From NCBI RefSeq assembly GCF_042453785.1, contig NC_091677.1, positions 4,683,501-4,747,500 on the forward strand: DNA of 64,000 nt, given 5' to 3'. The stretch is from Malus domestica. Lineage: Eukaryota; Streptophyta; Magnoliopsida; Rosales; Rosaceae. This document shows positions 48,906 through 61,428 of this stretch, piece after piece (the first letter of the stretch is position 1; the number at the start of each line of letters is the position of its first letter). The notes under the pieces were generated by a model. That model was not told where the DNA came from, did not search any database, and saw only the letters and a program-made list of their open reading frames with translations. The translations under genes were made by a program, and so were the position numbers.

Positions 48906-49594
48906 AAGCTATTATCTTCTTAGAATGACTGCTTTCTACTATCCGTCTAACAAGGTCAGTTTCCACACATTTTACAGAACCCTCGATCATTCCCTTTCTC
49001 TACTTCCCTGCAAGTTGCGGGCAGTATGAAAACAATGAGTTTTCCAACAAGATGAGAAAATGTAATCTTTCTCAATAATTATTTACACGCAAGTAAACTA
49101 CTTTACAAGTCATTATATGCACCACATAATCCACAGAAACTGTCAATGTGAATAATTAAGAAAAGAGAGAAGTTCATCTTGTAGCTTATTTAAATCATAA
49201 TTCTTTCCTTGATTACTGGCGATTGATTGTAACTGTATTGCTCCATATATCGGTGGTTGTATCTCTACTAATTTCCACTTCCTTTGCTTGTAGTCACACA
49301 TAGGCACAGGCGAACCGCGTTAAATTTTCTTCTCTCATGCTTGCTTTATGGTTTTATTCACTATTTCAAGTTAGTATTTGGTTTGGTCCAATAAGTCATT
49401 ACGATAGAAAGGATTAACTCAAGCGTCGTTCAACTGAACCTGCGAAAGACACGAACTTTCGAAAGAAAATTTGAGAATACAATTGAAGTACAAGAAACGT
49501 TAATCATCTGAGGTTGCAACTTAATTGAAGAATTACATCCGCACAATGAGCTACATTAATATGTAAGCTATGCTGATTGAATTTTTAGAAAATT

Positions 49595-49705
49595 CAACAA
49601 CAATAACCAAGCCTTACCCACTAAGTGAGGTCGGCTATATGAATCCTAGAACGCCACTGCGCTCCGTTTTGTGTCATTTCTTCCATTAACTCCAAGTAAT
49701 CCGTA
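49595..49705 (+). repeat. Dispersed plant repeat fragment
   Basis: CAACAACAATAACCAAGCC, then CACTAAGTGAGGTCGGCTAT and ATGAATCC is a phrase I know from interspersed repeats in many dicot genomes. A second degraded copy of the phrase (TTAAGTGAGGTCGATTGTAT) lies at 54194-54213. Confidence 0.5.
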
Positions 49706-49988
49706 TTTTTAGAATAATCTAAAAAAATAATCTGCTTCTCTACAAGCTCCAACAAGAAACTCACCTAGTACCCATTAGAATTGACAATTTTACTCCCATA
49801 TAACAAATGAATAGTAAATGAACCCACCAAACCAATAACCAAATGGAATTATTCGAACTTTTTAGTTTTTACAAGTTGGTATTTTTCCTACGTTATTTAC
49901 TGGGGAAACAAACAGATTTCATCCAAACATCCAACAAATGTCAAAACTTTGGAACAGAGCAAATCGAAGTGCTAAAGGTAGTACCGTA

Positions 49989-50009
49989 CATATATATATA
50001 TATATATAT
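49989..50009. repeat. (TA)n microsatellite
   Basis: About 10 TA units. Confidence 0.9.
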
Positions 50010-50046
50010 TATATGGATTCATGATGCATATATAAATCTTGGATTT

Positions 50047-50048
50047 GA

Positions 50049-50084
<36 letters not shown>

Positions 50085-50085
50085 A
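50047..50085. repeat. (GA)n microsatellite
   Basis: A GA-rich run, read as (CT)n in the presumed leader of the minus-strand HAD gene. Confidence 0.9.
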
Positions 50086-50271
50086 AGATTTGACCTTTGG
50101 TATCCAGCGTCGCTGCGAAAGATGCTGACCTCTGAGCTCAGCGAGAGAGAGGGAGGGAGGGGAGGAGGAGGCGGATATTTTGAAGATTTCAAAGACAACA
50201 AATGACCACGTTTCAGCAATCAATTAAGACCAACCCACAACCTCAAATGTTAGGTCTTAGCCCCCGACCAT

Positions 50272-50311
50272 TAGGCCCACTTTCTGCTATCCATATAAGA
50301 TCCAGGCCCAT
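50272..50311 (-). promoter_or_regulatory. Two site II (TGGGCC) promoter elements
   Basis: TGGGCC occurs on the minus strand at 50274-50279 and 50305-50310, spaced 31 bp. Paired site II elements bind TCP factors and are usual in promoters of plant housekeeping genes. Their position 80-120 bp beyond the CT-rich tract supports a HAD gene transcription start near 50190. Confidence 0.5.
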
Positions 50312-50399
50312 GACTCGATCATTGGGTTATATATTGGCAAACAGTTTTAGGGCTTGTATGGTTGACGGTCTTCCATTTATGTGCAGATCCTGATTGTTA

Positions 50400-51630
50400 A
50401 TGCATGTAGATTAATAATTGTATTATTGAAGGCTTGTAAAATTCTCAACATGATCGAGAGTTGTTACGACTACTTTCTGCGAACATTGGGTGATTCTCAA
50501 TTTGCATATGCATGTTGACTCTATAATGGGATCAACAACTAAGAATCAGTCATGCGCAACTAATTCTAGCATTATCCTAAGAAATGCCCACCCCTACGTT
50601 GATGTAAGCTCCTACAATCACGGATCGATTATACTCGAAAATTCCTTCACATCATCTAAATAACATTATGAACACTTATGGAAGTTAAATATGAGATTGG
50701 CTTTAGCATTCACCTTACACCATTACATCTTTACCTTCATATTTTTCAAGACTTGCTATGTTCTACGCCTATGTCCTGGAAAATTCTCTCAAAGTACAAA
50801 TCCACTGCTATCCCACTTCTTGAGATGCCCCCACGAACTATGATGATTGATGCCTCAAGATCAAACTGTACGATGCCAACTTTTCTTCAAGTGACTTGCC
50901 GATCCGATAAACCTTGGACCACAAGTCAACCATATGCCAATAATGTTTGAAAAATATAGGCACAAAAGGCAAAGATTTCGATTTCATGAACAAATCTGCT
51001 AAGTTTAGAAATGCTCTATATATCTCTAGTACTTCTTGTGCTCTTTACTTCAAATGATCAGCTCGCAGTCATGTGCTCAAATCTCTTAAAGTCTGAGTTG
51101 TGGCCAATTGGGTCTTTGCCACGTGTAGCTTTGCACGAAGGTTATTAGGATCATGTGCATATCATGCATGCCATGATTATATATTCACAAGCTTTTCTAT
51201 TAGATAATTCTTGAGCCTGCTCTGCCTGCATCTGCTTGCCCATCTGCTGACTGAAGCTATAGGTAGTAGCTTCCATCTAACATATGCTTTGCTATGATGC
51301 CTATGTGCATTTTTTTTCTCTAGTTGCAGAATCCCCAATGGAATCAAAAGCGTAAGTGGTCCTAAATTTATGTGAGTTGTGGACATATTTACCCATTAAT
51401 TCTCAGATTTCTCTATGATAGAGTGAAAGCATATACACATGCATATGAACGGCATTGGAGTAAGTTTTGAGTATTAGACGGGGTTGGTTGTGAAATGACT
51501 CGGTTCTGGATCGTGTGTCAGAAGAGATTTTCTCTTGTAACCAATTCATAGTTTTAGTGGTCTCACTTGGCATCAATGTTTGTCATGTGTTCAGATGATC
51601 GACATGTTCAATAAGAACTTGTCATGTGGT
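50400..51630. other. Intergenic, no supported feature
   Basis: No gene, structured repeat or RNA gene is recognisable here. Confidence 0.5.
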
Positions 51631-51645
51631 TAATCAATGACAAAT

Positions 51646-51812
51646 AAAAATGTCGTACCCAGTGCACAAGGCTCCCACTTTACGCAAGGTCTAGGAGAGG
51701 TGAATGTCGGCTAGCCTTACCCCAATTTATGGAGAGGCTGCTCCCAAGTCTCGAACCCGAGACCTACCGCTCATGGGCGAAGGCACTTGCCATCGCACCA
51801 AGTGCGACCTCT
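51646..51812 (-). mobile_element. Au-type SINE with 15-bp target duplication
   Basis: This is a tRNA-derived SINE on the minus strand. Read 5' to 3' it starts near 51812 and has a Pol III A box (TGGTGCGATGGC) and a B box (GGTTCGAGACT) about 35 bases on. It ends in a T-rich tail after GGGTACGACA. Identical 15-bp flanks TAATCAATGACAAAT occur at 51631-51645 and 51813-51827, a standard LINE-mediated target duplication. The body matches my memory of the plant Au SINE family. Confidence 0.9.
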
Positions 51813-51827
51813 TAATCAATGACAAAT

Positions 51828-54800
51828 TCACAATAATGTATCTCTCCTCAACTAGCGACAAATGAATCCAATTATTTCTAACTCTAGACCAACATTTGAG
51901 TTCAGTAGTGTTATTAGTGGACCAAACACCAACCAAGATATATTAGAATGAGATTTCTTTATGGGAAGTAGTTTTGTTCATAAACATTTTTGCTATAAGT
52001 GTTTCTACTAGAAACACATTGAAGTTTTACTAAAAACCCAAGTTCTTTTAGAAAAGCACTTACGAATTGTTTCTCCAAAAAAACGCTTTTATAACCTATA
52101 AACACTTTCAAGTTTTCTATCAGACGTATTTGCTAAAAGCTCTTTGGGTTGGTAGAATGCAATTCGGTTTTAACATAAACAGTCTCAAACATGTCCAAGC
52201 GATGCAATATACCGATCAAACTTACCCATCATCTCATTTTCTCTTCGCGAAACTTTGTCTCTTATATAAGAAATCACAGTACTTTGCCCACTCTCTTTTT
52301 CCAGTTTTATATATTTTTGCTGCAGCTTACCTCTGATCTATATACCAATTAGGGACAAAACAACTTGATAAAGAAATTAATGACCGTCTGGGGCCGCTGG
52401 GCTGTGGAGAGAGAGATGAGACATATGAATTGAGTATTTGATATGTGTGCAGTTGGTTGGTGATGCGGAAAATTAATTAAAATTTCTGCATGTATAAATT
52501 TATCTTTTGCTGTTGGTTCTAAATTCGGATAAAAAAAAAGAAAGAATGAGACATCAGTTAATCGACAGTCGGTGCTCCATTTTCATGGAGAATTCCTATG
52601 ATAATGGACAATGGAGGTTGGATGGGCATTAATATACGAAATCTGTAAACCCAACCACCACCTTCCACCACCCCCATGCATGCCTTGCTTAAAAAGATAG
52701 GGAAAAACGTCGAGCAGTACTACTACTAATCACCTGCTGCAAGAACAATACATATATCAAAATTTAATTCTGGGCCCAACCAACTTTATTTATCTAATAT
52801 AACCAAAGCAATCATGCTACTCATCTACCTACTGATCAAACAAAATAATACAACTTTTTCAATTCTTTCTTAATACTTAAAACAAATTAGAAAGGAAAGG
52901 AGATTAAGAAATATTATGTTTTTTTTTGGGTAAGGCTAATACTTGCATTCTCCTCTTGGGATGAGCTCATTCTCCCTTGTGAATAATGTATTTTAACCGT
53001 ACAACTTTCATAAAATTAACTGTTCAATTTCTTAATCTTCATTTAAAGATCAACTCCACAAAAAATCATTTCAATTATAGATCATTTAGTCATTCAAATT
53101 TATAAAACAAATCGACGGTATAGGTACTAAGTAATATATTCATGATAAACTGTTGTAGGTACAAACTAATATATTCAAGATAAACCGTCCATTTATTTGA
53201 TATATGTGAATAATTAAACGATCTCCAATTTGAATGATTTAAGTAGGATTGATCTTCAAATAAAGATTAATAAATTGATTGGTTATAATTGTTGATTTAT
53301 TCGGTTAAGATACATTATTCGTAAATAAAAGAACGTAAAACGTTCTTCCTTGACAGTACTGGAGTGGAAATTTGGCAAACATTAAAAAAAACTTGGTACT
53401 AGAATTGATTAAAGTTGTAATCTATTTTCTTCTCGTGCTATAAGTTGGAAACGGTTGTAATATTTGTGACCTTCCTGGCACCTTTCCCTTCATATTTGTC
53501 ATGAAATTTGTGACATTGGAGAAGTCTTTTATACGATTCACATGAAGTCCAATAGTTGTTATTTGTTATGATAAATTTAATGTACGTATCCCATTTATCA
53601 TTCAAGTTTGTCATAAAAGGTAACCATACCTTTTTTTAGAATGTGCATCAAATGACTGAGTTCAGGTGGATTGTAATTGTCATCTTATTTGTTTGGTGGT
53701 TTCTTTGTGTAATTTTTGAAGTGAGAGGGTTAAACTGTCATATAATATAATTGGATCGATAATATTACAATGAGTGAATTAATAACATCAAGTTATATTG
53801 TACTGCAGTGACGATTGGAATGAAGTAAATTTCGGCAGGGTAGTTGGTACGTAGTAGAAACTGACAAAGTACTTGTCCTAAGGAATTACCTAATTAATTG
53901 CATAAGCAAACAACAGCATAAGGAATTACCTGATTAATTGCATAAGCAAACAACCGCAAAGCATATTAAACCTACTAATTAAATGCTCGCCAGAAATGCT
54001 GAAATTAGTCTCTTTCCTAAAACGTCACCGTCAAGTGTACATCCAACGCCGACACACCATAAAATTCAAATCAAAGTATGCATGCATGTGCTTTCAAGTT
54101 TTAAGACAAATGGTAGTATCCAAATTCTTAAGAACTTTTAATGAGCGGGTCTTAACTACATTTCATAATTATAATATAATAAAATTTTATCTTATTAAGT
54201 GAGGTCGATTGTATAAATAATACAAAATTTCAGCAACATCTCACAACTACCAACCCTAATTCATCATCAGTGAAGAAAATCGAGGCCACAACAAAATTCC
54301 AATATAATTGTGAGTGGTGGGTACCTAATTATCCATATGAACAATAACATACAATATATAGTTGTTTATTGGCGTTTTTAAGATACACAATAATGAATTT
54401 GTTACCAATATCTATATATAGACAAAATGCAAGTACAGAAAGCTTGAAAGAGAAAAAAAAAACCTATATTTCTAAACATTTCTCTCCAAAATTTTTTAGT
54501 GCAGGTTGACTATTTTGAAGTGATAATAATAACAGCCTAAGATTCACAATGTATAATATGTGTGTGTATGTGCGGAAAAACGTAATGAATGAGAGCCTTT
54601 ATCTCAGTATAAATGTATAAACTCTCAAACGTATAAACTCTCAAACTTTAGAAAGTTTGAAATATAAAAATGATAACTATATTTCGAATTTTAAATTCAC
54701 TTAATTTATGCTTCAAGTTACTGTCTCACGCATTATGGTGAAGTTGAGCATAGGGTTCAAACTTGAATGAGTTGTGAGCCACTTCCTACTTTCTAAAAAA

Positions 54801-55200
54801 CGTGAGTTAAGCTAGTTCGGTAAAGTTGCATGCCTATTTTTATACTCAATTTCAAATTATAGAGATAAAGAATTTGATTGTAAAAGAAGTTTACAAATTA
54901 TATTAATTAGAGTCAACAAGTTGACTGTTTCGATATAAAAGTATTATCTTAATCACCGAATGATCAAAAGACGAAATAAGAGACCAAAAAATAAAACAAG
55001 AGACTCGTAGTTCGGAGCATTAACCCAAAAGAGGTAAGCTCAAAAAAGTTATGAAGTTGCTAACCATAATACATTCCACACCCTCTCTATTAGTCTATAA
55101 ATACATATATAAACCTCCTCACAAGTATCGACCAACCAACCCACGCAGCCACCTTGTCAACTCACGTATCTGCCATTTGCCACCACTCCCTTAGATCATC
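51828..55200. other. Intergenic region upstream of the methylesterase gene
   Basis: No gene is supported. It contains a MITE-like stretch rich in AAAAGCACTT-type phrases (51960-52150), a 40-bp tandem duplication (53879-53958) and a degraded dispersed repeat at 54194. The last few hundred bases are the promoter of the methylesterase-like gene. Confidence 0.45.
53879..53958. repeat. 40-bp tandem direct duplication
   Basis: Two adjacent 40-bp copies start AAGGAATTACC and end in GCAAACAACMGCA. They differ at two positions. Confidence 0.93.
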
Positions 55201-55261
55201 AGTCGTGACACTCCTCTCTGCCTCCTTTTAACTTCTCTCTCTACATGCTTTACCAATCACA

Positions 55262-57951
55262 ATGGGCAACCTCTGCGCCATCCTCGCACCCAAACCCGCC
55301 AAGCGAAAGCCCATAAAGCGCCTCCCCAACCCGCCGCCGCAACCCAATTCCAGCAGCCGCTGGACCCGGGTGCGATCCTCCAGGAAAGAGAAGCTCGAGG
55401 ACGCTCTAATCCAGGAACAAGCTCTCGCCGCCGCGATTCTGTTCCAGCAGCACCAGCAAAACGGCTCTCTGCCCTTTGATCGCTCCACCTCCCTCCGCTA
55501 CCCCAACTCCAGCTCCAAAAAGGGCAGCAACGCCCTGCCCCGCAGCTCCAGCTCCCGCGCCAGGTCCCTCACCGACCCCCTCCTCCAGCCCCACCAGCTT
55601 GTTAATCAGGTTTGTGTTAGCGGGGCTTGATAAATTTCTGTTAATTTAGATTAAAATTTTGTTAATATTGAATTAAAATTTGGAACTTGGAGTGGATTAT
55701 AGAGTTAATTTGCAATTTCCCTTCTGAGTATTTTGGAAATTTAGGATTTGATTGTGGGTTAGTTAGTGATTAATGATTGTGATTATTTAGAAAATTTCCC
55801 CTTTTTTTCTTGGAATTGAAGAAATAATGACTGAAATGTGTAAACTTGGTGATTGTTTTTCTCTTTTCACACACGTGCACAAACTGACAAATACATGCAT
55901 GTTTATATATGTACATGTGTATGCCTCTGTTTGTCTGCGTACGTATTTAAGGATGTTGGATTTTTGTTAAATTTCGTATGTAGGGGTTTGTTTTACCCTT
56001 TGGATGAAATTAACTTGCATTTTAAGGATGGCCGTGTATATTCCGAATGTCGAATAATGGCGGGTTTAAACTAACATGATCATGTAAATAATGGCCCAGA
56101 GAATCGCCGTGATGTTTATGATGTTGTTGTATGGAATTTCTTTGTTGTGATTGCTCAATTACGGTCCATTTTTCACTTATTTGATTGAGTTAGTGCAGTT
56201 TCCGCAATTGAGTTCTCGGTTGTTTCCATTGATGAAATTCTTTTGGTTCCTAAGTCCTAACAAATTTTGTGTTTTGATAGGATGTTAATCTTGATGGTCT
56301 AGAAACCGACCATTTTGTCCTTGTACATGGAGGTGGCTTTGGTGCTTGGTGTTGGTATAAAACCATAGCACTTCTTGAGGAGGGTGGTTTTAAAGTTACC
56401 GCTGTAGACTTGACCGGCTCTGGAATTCATTCATCTGATACAAACAGCGTTACAAGTCTTTCACAATATGTGAAGCCTCTTTCTGATTTTCTTGAAAACC
56501 TTCCTGAGGGAAAAAAGGTAAATTCAATTGCATTCCAATTTTTTATCTTATTCGTAATGTTGTTTTAGCTTGAATTTCTTACCGTGGCATTTTTGACAAT
56601 AGTTCAGTGCCATCTTCACTTATAATTGGCGAAATTGATATTGTCCTATTCTCACTGTCTAAAGGATTTGTCGATAATTTGATATGCCGCTTGTATGACT
56701 TTCAAGATCTATGGCATTGTCAAATTTGTGACTTTGCACACCTTTCATACTTTATAACTATCACATTTTTCAATGCCGTTCATATAAAGTTATAAACAAA
56801 ACTAAATCAGTGATGACTGAAAAACATGTACTTGCTTTAAAGTCATGCGTAAAAATATGAGCTATATTTGTTGTTTGGTACAAAGATATTGGACTAGTAT
56901 TTGTCTTCGGTACATAGCTTTTTTCTTTTGGTTGCTGTATTATGCAGGTAATATTGGTGGGTCATGATTTTGGTGGTGCATGTATATCATATGCAATGGA
57001 GTTATTTCCACATAAAGTCGCAAAGGCCATTTTTATTGCTGCGGCAATGTTGAAGAACGGACAAAGTACTCTTGAAATGTTCTCCCAACAGGTTTTCCCT
57101 CATCCTTTATCGTTGGATTTGATAAATCTATAATTTTCCCTCATGTGAATGAAATTCAGAATCTGAAATTTGACGATCGATTTATATCCCTTAAAACCTT
57201 AAATATGTGTAGATGAATTTGTTTAATCTATTTCCTCTGAATCTACTTAAAAGAACTCATTTTTCTTCTGAGTTTAATTTGCAATAGCATTTTGTATCGT
57301 GTCTGGCCGTGATGGACTATGGCATAGTTATTATTACAAACGAGTATCATAATTATAAACTGAACGACCTATATAAAGCTTTATATGAACTGTTTGAGTG
57401 ACTAATGCTTAGAATTATTGCAGGCAAGTTCAGATGATCTTATGCGACAAGCTCAGGTATTTTTGTATGCAAATGGGAATGATCGGCCTCCGACTGCTAT
57501 TGATCTAGATAAATCAATGTTGAAGGATTTATTATTCAATCAAAGTCCCAGCAAGGTAATGCCTCACTTCTTTTAACGCACCGAACTTCCTATGAAAAAC
57601 ACGCAAGTGGTTTTCCATTTTTTCGTTTTCCTTGCTAGTTTTACTAATTTCCTTTTGCTTATGTTGCTCTAGGATGTCGCGTTGGCATCCGTCTCTATGA
57701 GGCCAATTCCATTTGCCCCGGTTCTGGAGAAGCTCTCATTAACCGACTTGAAATATGGATTGGTGAGGCGGTTTTATATACAGACATCAGAAGACAATGC
57801 CATACCCATCACGGTCCAGGAGAGCATGATAAAAGAAAGCCCTCCCGAACAGGTCCTCCGCTTGAAAGGCGCTGATCACTCTCCTTTTTTCTCAAAGCCT
57901 CAAGCCCTGCACAAGTTATTGCTGGAGATTTCGAAGATTTCATCTACTTAG
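55262..57951 (+). CDS. Methylesterase-like alpha/beta hydrolase (MES11-type)
   Basis: Five exons (55262-55609, 56281-56517, 56948-57091, 57424-57555, 57673-57951) join in phase 0 with GT-AG introns and encode 379 residues. The hydrolase core starts after about 120 residues: oxyanion-hole HGGGFG at 132-137, nucleophile elbow GHDFGG at 200-205, acid D328 and His H356 (GADHSPFF). The fold matches plant methylesterases, which hydrolyse methyl esters of salicylate, jasmonate and IAA. The elbow residue is Asp202 where the usual triad has Ser; I recall the same change in the Arabidopsis MES11-15 group, so activity is uncertain. The long basic, Ser-rich N-terminus is annotated as plastid-targeting in relatives. 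However, the protein begins MGNLC, which also fits N-myristoylation at Gly2 and palmitoylation at Cys5. Its closest relatives are probably MES11/12/13. Confidence 0.9.
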
Positions 57952-58790
57952 AAACACCGTCTTTTCCCGGATAGATGTCCTCTAGAAAACCCTTCTCGAT
58001 CTCCGCTGGCATATGATTGAAATGCCACTGGAATCATCCGTAATTTATGCAGTTGCATTAGCTAGGATCGCGAGTAAGCATGTAAATGCACATAGCTATA
58101 GGATAAAGTCGTGTGTTTGTGTTCATTTTATGAGACGTGTTCGCAAAAAGATATATTTTTGAGGTAATTTTCCGATCGAATGCAATTTCGTCACTGTGTT
58201 CAGAGGATTGTTTTTAGTAGGATAGTATGAAGTTAACAACTTAACACTTGAACTTTGAGTAAACATACAAAAACCAGGCATGCCACGCGCAATTTCCAGA
58301 TTTCAATTCATTTAGAAACATCGTTGGCAATATCTTGTACGACCAGTTAAACTCGACATGAAACAACATGAACATAACAGATTTCTGATCAACCCGTTGA
58401 TGAGTTTGGTGTTATCAGATCACTCCTTAAGAATTCGATAAGATATTGTTTGTTAGATCGAGACATTAGACATGACAATTTTTTTGCATGATTCGTTAAC
58501 CGGAAACAAAACGACTCAACATGTTAATGAATTGACTTTTTATCGGATGACCCATTAAGAACCCATTAATATAACGGGTTTCACACGATAGAACACGAAA
58601 ACGATACAAACACGACCCGTCGCTAGGTCTAAATGTGAGTAGAAATGTAAAATACATTATTTTCTCTCATCACGTGAAAGTCAGTTGGATTGTTGATCCG
58701 AACTCACGCTACGTGTGGATTCATACCATATTGCCAGATCAGAATTTGACCATGTCTCTTTGGTTACAAAACAAAATCTAAACACGAACA
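57952..58790. other. 3' flank of the methylesterase gene and degenerate repeat
   Basis: The 3' UTR is followed by DNA around 58330-58640 rich in phrases such as CATTAAGAACCCATTAATAT and ACACGACCCG, which I associate with a common plant MITE. Borders are not visible. Confidence 0.3.
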
Positions 58791-59491
58791 CACCTCCCAG
58801 TTGCTTTTGCAGGGCGCCAAAATTTAGGCCCCAAGAGGAAGCAAGAACAAAGTACGTTATCTATGCATTTTTTTTCTTTATATTTTCTATTTATTTTTCT
58901 ATCTATGAAAATTTCAGATCAATTTCCATAGAGCATAGGGATCTAAGATGTTTTCTTTGCCATGATCTGAGCTTTTATTCTTTATAAATTTATGAATTCG
59001 GAACCATTTGTTTCTGTTTTTCCAATTTCATGTTCGTTCTCCCCTTTTTCTGGTAATATGTCAATGCCTTAGGCAATATTGTAATCATCTTTCATGCTTC
59101 ATAAGGTCGTACATTTTCTTCTAGGGTTATTGATTTAATTTTCCTCGTCTAACCTCTGCACTCCTCCAATTGCGGAAAAAAGTTGCACAGTATTTAATTT
59201 GGAGTGCAAATGGCTAAATGAGGAGTGCCAAAATCACTATCTTGTAATGCGCCGATAACCTGTTGCTATATGGATCATATAGCGTTCATCGGTATCTTCT
59301 AGCCGGGTTTTGCATACTTCATATCATGCCATAAATCGTACATTACCCAGTTTACTTGTCAAATATAGGTTTTCTAGTGAACAATTTCTACACGTTCTTG
59401 ATGAAGTTTCAAGTACAAATGTTGCCATCCTTGTTAATAACATGTTTGGTTTGGGACTTGTTGCTGGAAATAGGAAAAGAAAATAATAAAA
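58790..59491 (+). promoter_or_regulatory. Probable leader with intron of SPIRAL1-like gene
   Basis: A leader exon probably ends before GTACGT at about 58852, and an acceptor GGAAATAG lies at about 59467-59474, 17 bases before the ATG. The AT/T-rich sequence between is intron-like. Splice choice is inferred from consensus only. Confidence 0.45.
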
Positions 59492-60115
59492 ATGGGGCGT
59501 GGACGTGGAGTCAGCTGTGGTGGTGGACAAAGCTCTTTGGGGTATTTGTTCGGAGGTGGAGAGACAGCTAATGCTAACAAAACCCCAAAAACTACTAACA
59601 ACACACCACCACCACCACCTCGGAATGCTAACCCAGCTCCTGCTCCAGCTCCAGCTCCTGCTTCATCACCGATTGATAAGCAGCTTCCAGCCGGCATTCA
59701 CAGCAAGCGTACGAACAATTACTTCCGAGTTGATGGCCAGAACTGCGGAAATTTCATCACGGTGCGTGGTCTTTCAATTAGTCTACTTGTTTCATTCGCT
59801 TATGGCTATAACTCTGTCTTTGTTGCATAACCATGACGTGCAAGTCTAGTCCTGCTAGGACATATGCGTCCGTTCTGTAATTGTGCATATATTATTGATA
59901 TCATGTTGGTATCGTTGTAGAAAAAAAATTGTATCAACATGTTATCGTGCAATATCTAAAATACAGATACAATATTGATGACGACAATATTTTGGGGATG
60001 TGTTGTAAACTGGTTGTGCATGTGGATGCAGGATCGTCCATCGACCAAGGTTCACTCCGCTCCCGGCGGCGGGTCATCCCTTGGCTACTTGTTTGGTGGT
60101 AGGAGTGGGAACTGA
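59492..60115 (+). CDS. SPIRAL1-like microtubule-associated protein
   Basis: Two exons (59492-59761, 60032-60115), phase 0, encode 117 residues. The protein has the SPIRAL1 signature: near-identical Gly-rich repeats at both ends, GGGQSSLGYLFGG near residues 10-22 and GGGSSLGYLFGG near 102-113. In the family these repeats bind cortical microtubules and are needed for straight anisotropic growth. Between them is a Pro/Ala linker (PPPPP and PAPAPAPAPA, about 39-62) and the conserved segment NYFRVDGQNCGNFIT, joined across the intron to DRPSTKVHSAP. The length matches SP1L proteins (about 100-130). Which SP1L paralogue it is cannot be decided here. Confidence 0.93.
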
Positions 60116-61349
60116 TTCTTGCTTTTGTAGAAACCATCACATCAGCAACTGAATAATAGCAATGATAATATATACAATTGTGTATATACACATATATATG
60201 TATATATAATTCAGAAATATGAATACCTATATACTCCAAAAATGTCATGTTTGCAAATTGTAATGTTGTATGATGGATGGAGATTTGATTACTAAATCCG
60301 AATGAAACGCATATGCACTAGTTCTGCTTTACTTCGTACTTTCTCCTTCATACATTCATGACTCAAGTTCGTTTTAAATTGCTTTTAAAAATGTCAGAAA
60401 CTCTTTTGGACAATTAAAAGCGTTTTTAGTAACGTTTGATGGAACAAGTTAAAAGATGTTTATTGAGAGCATCTTTAGAAGTGCTTCCTACAAAAGCATT
60501 CATAAATGGTTGCAATTCATCTAAACATATAACTTGAGACTCAATCGGAATTTGTGACTAATACTCGAACTTAATTAAGCTCAATCAAATTAATGATACT
60601 GCTAAAATTTCTAGCAAGATAAATCTCTTATTTGCATTTCAATTTCTTGTTCGCATTTGAGGATTATTGGATCCTACCAACTGCCCAAAGAATGAAAGAG
60701 ATAAGAACCAAGATCATGCAAAATAAATAGAGACGGAACAAGAAGAGAGAAAGAATCCTTTCAAGTAGTACAAACGATATTTTATACTAATCTATATTAT
60801 GATTTGAACTCGAGACACAATGATTTGAAGAAGAGAAACTAATCTCCACAAAATAAAAATTGTATTGCAATTTTTGAATCCACAAGGAAAGCAAAATAGA
60901 AAATGCAATGCAGTTTTTTCTGCGCTTGTGTGATTTTAAGTGTTTAATATTATTAAGGGACAAAAACATTACCTTCCATTTTTTATTTATTTAAATAGGA
61001 TTAGCTAGTGGTTTCGTCATGACAGTTCATCATTTCGCGAGGGAACGAAAAGACTCATAGATGCATTTCAGTCTCTCTTAACCATCATCGTGTGATTCAT
61101 CAATACAAAAAAATTAAACTCCAGACGTGCTATATGAAATACGAACTTATAATTTGTCACTAATCACTAGGCTAACCATGGTGGTTAACATTACCTTCCA
61201 TTCACTAAATTATCGATTTTTTTTTAAATAAATAAATAACGACCCGAGTGAAAACGAAACTTATAGACGATAATAGCCGTCCATAATCGTACACGAAAAT
61301 CCAACGTACTGAACTGATAGATAGACTTAAGCCTCGGCTAGGGTTTTCG
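60116..61349. other. Intergenic between SPIRAL1-like gene and eIF3m
   Basis: SPIRAL1-like 3' UTR, then AT-rich DNA with a MITE-like stretch (60365-60510, AAAGCGTTTTTAGTAACG and similar). No gene is seen. The right end is the eIF3m promoter. Confidence 0.45.

Positions 61350-61378
<29 letters not shown>
61350..61378. repeat. (CT)n microsatellite in the eIF3m leader
   Basis: About 14 CT units lie about 50-80 bp before the eIF3m start codon. CT-rich leader tracts are frequent in plant housekeeping genes. Confidence 0.95.
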
Positions 61379-61383
<5 letters not shown>

Positions 61384-61428
61384 GGCTGCAAAACATATAC
61401 CAAATTGCAGCTCCAGAGAGCTCTAACA

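Larger units (their letters stand above)
48906..50195 (-). other. Probable leader and leader intron of the HAD gene
   Basis: The interval upstream of the HAD start has no coding sequence. A CT-rich minus-strand tract at 50047-50195, next to TGGGCC elements, looks like a transcription start and first leader exon, with an intron to about 48960. The exact splice sites are not fixed. A (TA)n tract (49989-50009) and (GA)n tract (50047-50085) lie here. Confidence 0.4.

Noticed and set aside
51646-51812. tRNA gene
   Set aside because: A and B boxes are present but the rest does not fold as a cloverleaf, and the unit has a SINE body and target duplication.
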